The translations under genes and the position numbers were made by a program. From Nymphaea colorata (Eukaryota > Streptophyta > Magnoliopsida > Nymphaeales > Nymphaeaceae): 64,000 nucleotides of DNA. The stretch is taken from the NCBI RefSeq assembly GCF_008831285.2, contig NC_045143.1, positions 310,001-374,000 of the forward strand, written 5' to 3'. Positions 10,691-21,700 of the stretch are shown piece after piece; the first letter of the stretch is position 1, and each line of letters starts with the position of its first letter. The notes under the pieces were generated by a model. That model made no database searches, had not been told where the DNA came from, and worked only from the letters and a program-made list of their open reading frames with translations.

Positions 10691-11650
10691 TAATGACACA
10701 TCGCAAGGTTCATAGCCTATGCACTTTGGTGTGCTGATGAGGCTCTTACAGATGCAAATTGGTTACTTGACACTTTTAAATGTGATGCAGTTGAAACCTA
10801 TCATGTAGCAAGCATACTATGATGCAGTTTTCATTATATGATATTCATGAAACGAATATACATATAAAGTCGACACTAACATATGGAAAGCAAGTTGAAA
10901 CAAGGCAAACTGTATGAAATTTTGATGACTAAAATCATTTTTGTAGTCTCAAGAGGATAACTCTTAATTTTTAAAACATTACAAAACATATCCGATTATC
11001 ATGAACCGTGATTGATGTTTAGAAACTGAAAGGAAGTAGCCAAGTGGGGGTTGTGCGACAACCAAAAGTTTAGCTATGTTGAATTTGGAATATTAGCATG
11101 ATTCTTGAGTAGTAAATAGATTGAAAGCTTGTTGAAGTAGGGCCTTATTTTGTCTGCCGCAACTTGTAATCCATTTTTCATCCCTCGCATATGGATTAAT
11201 ATGGTACAAGTCATGTGAGCATGAGATATGGACTGCAGATACTTAATTCAATCTGTGAGGGGTTGTGACTTTCTGTAGTTCCTGATGGTCTCATACGTTT
11301 CTGAGCTAGAGTGGCCTGGTAAAGTTGTAGTATAAAAAATCTGTAGAACAAACTTCAATCCGGGGTCCAAATGATGCTTCTGTCATAGCTTATGCTACTG
11401 ATGCAGATTCAATTGGGGATGCTGCTAGGTTTATTCATTTTGGTGATGCAGATGTTATGATTGCTAGACGAATTGAATCCAGTATAGATGCTCTTTCAAT
11501 AGTGGGATTTTGCAGTTGACTAAACTGCCTTAATTTTACTCCAGACCAAAATATAGTGGTGCAAGTGTAAACTGTAAAGTAACTACATATAATCATAAAA
11601 GTTTTTTAAAAATAAACTAAAAGAAACAAAAATGGAAAATGCACTCAAAA
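10690..11650 (+). pseudogene. Broken copy B of the mitochondrial KAS gene (exons 3, 5 and 6)
   Basis: Relics of KAS exon 3 (about 10,697-10,790), exon 5 (about 11,152-11,238) and exon 6 (11,364-11,515, original 152-nt length) remain with their introns, so this is a genomic copy. Exon 4 was not found. Splice sites are destroyed: the exon 5 donor GT became AT (11,239), the exon 6 acceptor AG became GG (11,362-11,363) and the exon 6 donor GT became TT (11,516). The exon 6 frame is still open, but the codon for the catalytic cysteine is TAT (Tyr, 11,391-11,393), and GAH after it reads as DAD. The last ~45 bp (11,605-11,650) match the first bases of the window more closely than the intact gene, linking copies A and B. 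Confidence 0.88.
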
Positions 11651-12530
11651 TTCGAGGGTTGTGAATCTTAAATTTAGATTAAAAATTAAGTACTAGTATT
11701 CTAAAAAATATAATTAGTGCACAGCGAAAATAGAACAACATGTAACTGCGTTTGTTACTTTTTAATCCAAAGCGTGATTTTGAACCATGCACGAAGCACC
11801 TAAGCATGAATATGGATGCAGCAGGTGTCTGCCAGACTGATGGAGGTGCCTCATGTTTCATAGGTTGAGATGATTTTTTGGTTTGATTTTCTCAAAAGTC
11901 TATTCATCAGCATTTGCTGAGGCATTTAAGTGCTAATATTGGACTTTATGAAAAGCTCAATTAGATCCAAGAAGGATAAATGGATCTACTTTGAATATTT
12001 TGTAAGTTCAGGTTCCTTTTATCAGACCCAATATGGACTTATGGATCTGAGTCAAGAAAATGTGGTTTTGATCCAGACCTGTTAAGGATCTTATTCTTGT
12101 CCTACCGGATCCCGGTCTTAATCTGCCATTTCAGTTTCGGTTTTGTATTAGGATCTAAAATTAGAGCTCGAACTGAAAACCCATGCAATAAAGGTAATGC
12201 ATCAACATTTCTAGTCACGTGGGATCTGAACTCTAGTCGACCTGCAGCTCGGTTCATTTTAGCTAAAAACCGCATCTATTATGTAGATTCTGCATTGAGA
12301 AAATTGCTCACTAATTTAAAGAGTGATTGATAAAAATGGAACATAATTTGGGGATTACTTACTTTCAACTAAATTACATGAAATCGTTCAACAATACAAA
12401 GAGAAACATAACTTGCAGACAGAGGCACGAGTGCCAACTGTTAGGCTTTCAATCAATCTATAAACAGGCCAAGGTACAACAGAGCTTGAATGAACACTAC
12501 AAAGGTCCATACTTCACATGTTTTCCAGCT
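11651..12530. other. Intergenic, probably includes the 3' UTR of the C2 gene
   Basis: No gene or clear repeat was recognised. The bases just below 12,531 lie downstream of the minus-strand C2-domain gene stop codon and may belong to its 3' UTR. Confidence 0.5.
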
Positions 12531-14484
12531 TCAAAAACTACCTACAAGGCTACAACTCTCTTTCCATCCTCCAAAATCATCATCTTGGTCCGCATAACCA
12601 TTCTCTCTTTCTGCCTATACTTCCTGCAATGCGAACAGGATAAAGATTAGGGGCAACAACTAAAAGAAAATGACAGTCAATTGGTAATAGTTGTTCTTCT
12701 TACTTACTATTCAAGTCTTAAATCTAAAACATGTGAAATTAAAAGACCTCATCGATTTCTTTAGTGATGAATTCCATCAGTTGGTAATCAAGGACCAAAA
12801 AATTGATAGAACTCTTTACCGATGAATGCCAATTTCCAACTCAAAAAATAGATCTTTGAGATGCATTTCCTAGCAGAGACTCTCGCTGAGGGTATTTCAC
12901 CATGTTTCCACGATGGTTTGGTGCCCTTTGAAAGTCTAGCAATGATAACAACGAAAAATCAAACTGCAGCTAAGCTGTAGTTATACCTTTAGCGTAAACT
13001 TCACACCGATTTGAATTTTACCACAGTAAGTTCTGTCTGCTAAAACGACAGCGTATGAGCATGGCTTTATTTCAGCAACTCCATTTTCTTCTCCCTCCGT
13101 AATCAACTCTTTCAAATGTATCCTGACATGGGCAATTTAGTTCATGCAATTCTTGAGCACAACAAAATTTGCAAGGTATCGAGAAAACGAACTGAAGGTT
13201 TTCCGGTTACAGCAGTGAAATCGTGTTGGATCCAGGAAAACAGGAACTAGGTTCCTAAACTCATTATGTGTCAGACAGCTTGAAATTAGAAACAAATTTG
13301 CGTTGGCGAGTTGACCTTCTATCCCTACTTCTCAAAAAATTCTCATGAACTTGTCTGTTTAGGTAGCAAGTTCCTGAACAAATGCCAAAAGAAGGACCTT
13401 ATCAAGTTTAAAAAACTCGGTTATATTGTATAAGTTAGTTCTTTTGGGGGTTAGATCAATGTTGAGAACTTCAAACAACACCTTATCGGAGTGAACATGA
13501 GTTCATGTTTTTTGAGTATTCAATCAGCTTTTGAGATTAGGAGTAAAAGATTGACTAATTAGTTGCTTATATATCATATAACAGAAAGGAAAAATAAAAG
13601 CTTACGTAGTTTCGCCGACGAAATCATCACTGGAGAACGTATCCTTGTCTAAAATCCTTAGCACGAGCTTGAGCTGATCATCTACACACGGAAGTTGCAC
13701 CGGGAAACTGATTTTCTCGTTCCACACAGGGTTGCTTCCTTGATCTTTTGTCATCAAAATAATCAAATAAATAAGCAGAAAATTATGTTTAATTTTATGT
13801 TACATTTGCGAATACAATGCAAAAGAAGAAAAAAGAAGAGAAGAAGAAAATGATAAGTGTAAATATTTATTATCAATTTCAAGGTTTAAATTCAAGACCA
13901 TAAGGAGTTCATGCGTGCTACGCATATGACAGGCGCACATAAGCTAGCTTATTAAAGCAAACTGATCAAAGGCAAGTCCCCATATCTTGCAGTTTTCTAA
14001 TTTTATCAGCAGACAAATACATACATACATATATATGTATTTATGGAGAGAGAGAGAGAGACCTTTGGCGATATTGCTCTTGCGTTCATAGTTCCGGCAT
14101 TGAATCACCACGTATGGATCCATCTTCGCTGATTAACCAATTAATGAATCATTTAATATCCAAATGTACAAATCAGAAGCCCCAAGAAAGAAAAACAAAA
14201 AGAGAGAGAATCCCATCATCCCCGAAAACAAAAAAGGGTTAGATAAAAGAAGTTCACATGCAGTGAATATGAAACGGGAAAAGTTGCAAGCTAATAAGAT
14301 TGTCTTCTTCCTAATTTCTTATGATACTGTAAAAGATGCATGTGAAGTCCCCTGTCCCTCTACGTGAGATAGAGAGAGAGAGACCATAAAGAAGATAGAA
14401 AAGGAAATGATGGTCACCAAGAAATTCGGTGTTGTGGAGACCCTTTGCATCGACCAACAACACTTCCAGGATCCCGCGAACCAT
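12531..14484 (-). CDS. Small single-C2-domain protein (elicitor-responsive / phloem protein type)
   Basis: Five minus-strand exons, in transcript order: 14418-14484, 14063-14128, 13606-13744, 12987-13122 and 12531-12614. They join in frame to 492 nt (163 aa). The product opens with MVRGILEVLLVDAKGLHN, then KMDPYVVIQCR, GSNPVWNEKISF and LDKDTFSSDDFVGE, the hallmark order of a stand-alone C2 domain (about residues 1-135), and ends with an acidic GYADQDDDFGGWKES tail typical of this plant subfamily. Such proteins bind phospholipid, usually with calcium, and respond to elicitors or move in phloem; the exact role here is inferred. The start is the ATG at 14,484. The last intron has two possible acceptors: the strong CAG 9 nt upstream would place an in-frame TAG at once, so I chose the TATAG site, which keeps the conserved tail. 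Confidence 0.88.
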
Positions 14485-14552
14485 CTTTTCTTCTTCTTCT
14501 TCTTCTCGATCTCTTCTCTTCTTCTTCTTCTTCTTCTTCTTCTTCTTCTTCT
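14485..14552 (-). repeat. GAA-rich microsatellite in the C2 gene leader
   Basis: On the transcript strand a GAA/GAG-rich tract lies directly upstream of the C2 gene ATG, the plus-strand view being TTC repeats. The distance to the start codon is a few bases, so it is most likely in the 5' UTR. Open frames crossing it are repeat artefacts. Confidence 0.8.
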
Positions 14553-17371
14553 CTGGTCTCTACGTGTGATGAAGCGAATGGTGAAGCGTATACAAAAATC
14601 CATCTACATATATAGGCACATATCTTCTATTCTTCGATTCCATAGTCAACCAGAAGAGGAAGGGACAGGATTGTGGCCGTCTGGTCAAGATGGCCATTCT
14701 TTCTTCTTCTCAGCGTATGAAATTTCAAGATTGTACACGTTCCAAAGTTTCTGGAATCTATTTTTTTTTTTTTTTTTTTTGGGGTGAGGTACTTTGTCAT
14801 GGCAGTTCTTATAAACCAGGCTCACAATAAGAACCTAAATCCGTATTTGAGATCCATGATCAGGTGCAGCAAAACCTTCATACCCAAAGTAAAAGTTTTA
14901 ACGAAACAAATGATCCAGAACCTGACCTTTGGTTTAAGATCCACAATTTGTGAAGTTTCATGTAACGAAAAGACCTGATATGATGTGAGATCCAAATTGC
15001 AATAGGTTAAGGTCCGAGAGATACTAGAACAGATGACAGGTTGTTATAATTATGGATCAGAGGATTAAAAAATTCCCTTATAGGGGAACCCGGGGGTATT
15101 TTAGTAAACTGACATCTAGACCTGGGTCATCAAGGCGGACTAGTCAATGCAAGAAACCGGCATTTTAGACCGCCTCCTTCGATATTTTATGGAAACACAC
15201 TTGACGTTTGACGAAATAACGGGAAGGCCCTTTGGTGGACGAAAGCAGATGATTGAAATCCGCGTATTAGTTCTCTTAATTACATTTAAAAGATTGACCC
15301 GACGAGGGTTCCAATTTCGATCAGGTCAAAGTTCAGTTATGGGTAATGGTCAAAGTTTTGTGGGCTCATATTGGTTAACTGGTTTGGTGCAATTGGATCA
15401 TAATTTTTTTATTTGGACTAATTCTTCATCGAACATATGTCCAAGAATGCATGCTAATATTGCAAATGAATTGTATCTAGACAATATACTTTAAAGATAG
15501 GGCAGTGGCAAAGTTAGAATTTTTTTTATTATTAAAGAATTAAGATATTTCAAGTTTTAGACTTGTATAATGAGTTGTATCAACTCGAACTCGACTCAAA
15601 CTAGCTCAATTATGCTTGAGCTTAACTGAAACTCGAGTATGAATAAGTTGAGTTTGAGTTACATAAAGTCGAGTATTATGCTTGAGCTTAACTGAAACTC
15701 GACTCGAGTATGAATAAGTTGAGTTTGAGTTACACAAAGTCGAGTGTAAGCTTGTTCAATTTATGTTTTTTTTTTTTTAAAAAAAAAATCCAAGCTTAAA
15801 ACCAATGAAAGGGATCCAGTCAAGCGGAACCTTGCATGTAAACTTGGTCTATGGAGTCAATCTCAAGCTGACCTTGTATAGCTCGACTCGACCCAAGCAA
15901 GATATGAATCGAGCTGGGTCATGTTCTTGACTTGACCTCAAACCAAACGTGATATGAGTCGAGTAGAGCTGACTAGGGGCAAAACCAAGATAGGGCCCGC
16001 TTGGACCTCACCATACCTCAATTTTTTTTTTTAAATTTACATGTAAATTTTAAAAAATTTCACTTATTCCATATAAAAATTTTAAAAATTGTTATTTCGA
16101 CCCTAGTCAAAATTTAGAAACTTTAATTTAATCCGCTTCATAAAAAATTTCTATCTCCATCCAAGCTGTCGTACCTTTAACAGGCAAAATAGGACTGGAA
16201 TCACATCCGATTCAACACAAAATGACCGAGCCCTTAAGATTTGCAACTCTATATTAAGATTAAGAAATGGAAATTCCCTGTATGCACGACTAACCTTGTA
16301 GGTTTTCTGAAAGCACCACATGAAATTTCGCTAAGTGCGCTTAACTTTTAAATATTGTCAAAAATACTCCTACTGATCAATTAAAAATACTTGCTGATTC
16401 ACTTTTTTTTAATAGCCGATTGTTAAATTTAATAAAAAATCATCATCGTGCGACATGAAAGGGTATGCAGAATACTAGTGCGCGTAAGCTTATATTTGTT
16501 GACTTTCTATAAGTTGAAATAATCAACTTGCTAATTCATATGGAAAATAAAAAATAAGTAATTCAAATGTATTCAACGTAGACCAAGATTATTGAAAATA
16601 AATCAAAATCACAAATGCAAATTAGAAAACGAAAAAAAAACCTAGTTTATGTTCATCTCATTTACTCAACTCAAGTTAGTGTCCACTTAAGTCGTGTAAG
16701 TAAAATGCAAGGCATGCCTTTAAGTTTGTTTTTATTACTTTTGGTACATAAGGATGTCTAATTCTTCTCAATGTTTTAGGCTAGTGACGTATAGAACAAG
16801 GCCCCTTTGTGGGTGTAATTTATAGGTGTGCAAATCGAGCTCGAGTCGTTTATTGAACAAACTTCCTTAAAATTAAAAACAAAAATTAGTTTTATGAATC
16901 GAGCTCGAGCCAAGTGAGCTCAGCTCATTTAAGTTTGAGTGAGCTTATTCAAACTTATATATGTTACATTTTTCATGATATACAAAAAACAATCAATTTG
17001 ATGTATTTTATAAAATTAAGTTTTTATCCTAACATGTTATAAGACTTCGTTTTCATATTTAAATTAAATGTCAGGTAGAATCTTTCAATTATTTTGACCG
17101 ATCACCGATAGCTTCTTTTTGGTAACCTAAGGTTAATCATCTTCATATTTTTTTTTTTTTCCAATTCCTCTCCTTTAAAAATGAAAATATCGGCGAAAAG
17201 ACATTCATCGACCTTGGAAAATGGGTGACCGCGCTCTTTTATACTTGGGAGCGGCAAGTCTTTAAGCATTTCGCCCGCTTCTGTTTCTGCAAATAAAAAA
17301 GGCGCGCAATCCGACACGCAGTGTTCTGCAGCAGGTCATCTGAGGGGGTCGAGTGAAGTCTGCCACCTGCA
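14553..17371. other. Intergenic between C2 and KAS genes (includes upstream regions of both)
   Basis: A T-run lies at about 14,760-14,781. A tandem duplication of a 66-bp unit lies at 15,611-15,676 and 15,677-15,746. GAGCTCGAG-type dispersed repeat sequence occurs around 15,580-15,975 and 16,825-16,960. An open frame at 15,147-15,494 (115 aa) matches nothing I know. No gene is supported. Confidence 0.6.
15611..15746 (+). repeat. Tandem duplication of a ~66-bp unit
   Basis: The unit starting TATGCTTGAGCTTAACTGAA at 15,611 is repeated at 15,677 with few changes and a small CGACT insertion. It sits in a region of GAGTT/CTCGA-rich dispersed repeat that has relatives near 16,825-16,960 and 56,100-56,400. 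Confidence 0.8.
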
Positions 17372-18672
17372 ATGATAATCGCCCGCCGGAAAGTCATCCG
17401 CCTTCTTCTCGGCCTTCGGCAGTTCTCCTCGTCGCCGGCCTTCCAGTGCTTCAATGCTCCTCCGCCCATTCCTCAGAGGCGGGTCGTCGTTACTGGTAAC
17501 CCCTCTCTCTCACTCTCTCTCTTCGTTTGAGGCTTTGCTTCTTGAGGGGGCTCTTTTGCTTATGATGAGGTACTTGTGCTTTTGGCTTGCTCTTTTGCAC
17601 TCAAGGTTTTGAGTATTTGGTTTTCTGGGTTTGTTCTGTTTGTACTGGTCTGTTTTCGGTACCTGTGTAAGCTCCTAACTTCTTGTTGGGTGTTTTGTTA
17701 GTAATGTTGAGAAAATTGTTCTGCTCCCTCTCTCTCTCTCTGCGGTTATTTAATTCTCTATTTCTCTCTCTTTGGTTATTCAATTGTTGACGTTGCGGGG
17801 AAAGGGCTAGGCATGGTAACTCCGCTTGGCTGTGGGGTTGAGACCTCATGGAAACGATTGATCAATGGAGAATGCGGGATCCGGGTGCTGTCACCGGAGG
17901 ATCTCAAGATGAACGATTTCGATCAGGACACCCTTTCTCAGACGTTCCAACAGTTGACATCCAAGGTTGCTGCCGTTGTTCCTACGGGTTCTGCAGACGG
18001 TGAATTCAATGAAAAATTGTGGATCCATTCCAGGGTAATCTTTTTATCTCTCTATCTCTCTCCCCATGTTTTTCTTTACAAGCGGATAATTAGGGTTATT
18101 GGCTGAGTCTGCTTGCATGAGGTGTTTCTTTTGTTGTGTTGATGATATTAGAGCAGAATCCCAAGCTCTGATATCACTTGTAGAGTATTGGTCTTGTACT
18201 AAACTTGTTCCTGTAATAGTAGGTGATCTGTAATGTTGGACTTAACGCAATAGGTTGTGCGAGCAGAAATGGAATGGAACTCTCATACGATTGAAATTGT
18301 GCTTAACAAAGATTTGCTGACTTAGTTGTAGCTGATACCAATTATCTTAGATTTAGGATCAATTTCCTGACCCAATTCTAACTAATACTGTTTCTTACTG
18401 ACTAATATCTCTAGCCAACTGGAAAGTGTACATGTTGTTAAGCTGGTGACAAATATCAGGCAAAAATTCACTACGTTGTGGACTTTGTTTTGTTAGTGGA
18501 AGTGTTGTCTGATGAGCATAAAATCTAGTATCTCATGAAGGAATATGAGAAAAGGTGAGGGAGTTTTTCTTGTGCTGCACTAGGTGAGTAGGTTGCAAGC
18601 CTTATTGCTAAGATGCTGCCAATAGAGAAATTCTTCAAATTTGAAAAATTGCTTGGTTAATTATAAAGAAAG

Positions 18673-18709
<37 letters not shown>

Positions 18710-21700
18710 TCCATGTGTGGTCATCACTTGCACAAAAATTTTCTTCCCGTCGCTCATTTTTTTTTTTCCTTCTCAGGACCAGAGATCCATTGCAAGGTTT
18801 ATAGCCTATGCACTTTGTTGTGCTGATGAGGCACTGAAAGATGCAAATTGGTTACCAGAGGAGCGGAAAGAAAAACAAAGGACGGTAATGAAATACTCTT
18901 AACTATTGACAATCTAAATTTTTTTATTAGCTTGGCATTATGCCTCAAAATTTTGATAATCCAGGGCGTTTCAATAGGTGGGGGTATTGGAAGCATCAGT
19001 GATATTCTCGATGCAGCAAAGTTGATATGTGAAAAGGTTTGTTCAGAATCTCAGATATAATAATCTGCTGAAGTCTTAATTTTGGTCCTGCTTTCGTATC
19101 TGAATTTTAACCTTATCTCCATAATTTACTTTGTGGATTTGTACAGACTGGTTCATTATCTCTGTGAAATTGTACCTGATCCCTGTTTTGTTTTACCTTC
19201 TTCTTAGCGTCTTCGTCGGCTTAGTCCATTTTTCATTCCTCGCATATTGATTAACATGGCAGCGGGACATGTGAGCATGAAATATGGACTGCAGGTACTT
19301 AAATTAATCTGTAAGGGATTGTGAATTTCTGTAATTCCTGACGGTGTGATACGTTGCTGAGCTAAAGTGACCTGGGAAAATTGTTTTAGTATAAAATCTT
19401 TAACACAAACTTCAATCCAGGGTCCAAATCATGCTTCGGTTACAGCTTGTGCTACTGGTGCACACTCAATTGGGGATGCTGCGAGGATGATTCATTTTGG
19501 TGATGCCGATGTTATGATTGCTGGAGGAACTGAGTCCACTATAGATGCTCTGTCAATAGCTGGATTTTGCAGGTGATGCACTCTTTTATGAAAATTGAAA
19601 AGCAACTAACCTCGGTGCTTTTCTAAACTGTCCATAATTTTATTTCTACCCAAAATATAATTCTACCAGATTAAACTACAAAATAATTACCTATTCATTG
19701 TTTTCCAAAATTATTGACATTCATAGTTTTTTTTTAAAAAAACAAACTTAATGAAACAAAAAATGCATATAACATAAGTGTTTTCTTTCCAAAAAGGAAG
19801 ACATTGTGATTTCATTTGCAGCAATATAACACTATTTTTTTTTTCAAAAATATTTCAAAACATCATACCACTCTCCTGTTATTATTGTTTAAAAAACTAT
19901 TTTGATGATGAAAAATGGCATGATTTTCTGATCGTTGTGGAAAATATTAGTGTTTTTGGTTTGTCATACTTTTGTTTGTTTCATTACTGTAGAGCATTCA
20001 ATCCTTGACTATTCGCCTTATTCTTTTGTTATATTTTATCATCTTTAGTGGATCATGTGGGTGTTGTGTTAATGGATTCTCAATTGTAGATCGAGAGCAT
20101 TGGCAACAAAGTATAACATGCTTCCACAAGAGGCGTCACGACCTTTTGATAGTGGTCGAGATGGGTTTGTGTAAGCCATTTCTTGTAATTTCTTGAAATC
20201 TGGTCCTCTATTCCTGATTTTGTTGGATCTACACCTAATACTTTTTCTTCTAATTGATCATATAGGATTGGTGAAGGTTGTGGTCTCATGGTTCTAGAGG
20301 TGAGTTCAAATAATTTATGGGAAAATTTCTAGTTGATACCCTGTAAGATGAAAACTCAATTCTTGCCTGATGTCTCTCCAAATTCACAACTTCGCCTGGC
20401 CACTGATTGGCTATGCTTAATACTTTCTTTTGGGACAAATTATTTGAGTCCTACTTTGATCAACATGGGGTCTTGATAGTCCTGAAATCCAAGCATCTTT
20501 ACATATGATACTTGGATGCAATATCTGAAAGACGTGAAGTGGGGCTGAGAAGACTAGGTTACATTGGTAGAAAGGTGATAGGAAGATGAAATTGTATAGA
20601 TGGAAGGTACTTGAAAGACTGAAATGGGAGTGATCATTGGCTGACAGGCATGCATGTGCCTGTTAATGATTAACCTGATTTTCTGTATGCATGTTTATTT
20701 TCTTTTTCTTTTTTGTAATTATCATCTTTATTATGCTTCCTGTGTGAATTGAAGGAACTGACACATGCAACAGAACGGGGGGCAAAAATTTATGCGGAAC
20801 TTCGAGGCTATGGAATGTCAGGTAGCTTTTACAATGAAAGTTCTTGTTCAATTTTGTAGACCATATTTGTTTGGCAATTGATTAGCTTACTGTATCATGT
20901 TAGGTGATGCACATCATATAACACAGCCACCTGACAATGGGGAAGGTGCTATATTGTCCATGCAGCGTGCACTAGAGCAGGTATGATATGGTGCACCACA
21001 AAAATTGTCTTTTGTACGTCTTTTTGTTCTGCTAAAAGTAGCTCCATGCTTTTAGCTCTGCTTATGGTATTGCAGATGGTTCATGATTCATGTAGTGTAT
21101 CTTTTACATATTTCATAGATGAGTTTCCTTTATGGGATACTTCTGGTCTTTCTCTTCTTGTTATTCAAAAATTGATGATAATAGGAGTATTATCACATGC
21201 TGTTTGTGGCATCAGTACTATTATAGCTTGTTGTATTTGGATTCTGACATTTATGTTCGATAAGATATGGGATGATTTGATGCATGTGTTACTTCTGTCA
21301 TGATATTTTACAATTATGAAACAGTTAAAGAATGTTTACAACAAAAGTGAATCTATCATCCATGCCTATTAAAAGCAAAATAATGGCTGATTTACATTAT
21401 TTAGTCAAATGATGGACATCACAAACTGCAAGTGCAAGGAGAGATGCATGTCAAGAGCTTCTTCTACTTTGCTAGGATTTTGGATGTAAGAGCTTCAATT
21501 TGGAGAGGGTTCAGAGCTCAATATGTGGATCAATCGAATTGGATAGGCTATTGCTTCAATGAGTTGGCTGAATTGAATTAGAATTGTTTATTAATTGGGT
21601 TAACTAAAGAAATTTTTTAAATTTAAAAAAATGTATTTTAAATATATAGGAAATAGAAAAACTAAAAATTAATATGAAGTCATAAATACTTTAAAAGAAA

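Noticed and set aside
14407-14787. Plus-strand 126-aa open frame rich in Phe and Leu
   Set aside because: It is antisense to the C2 gene first exon and translates the TTC microsatellite and T-run.
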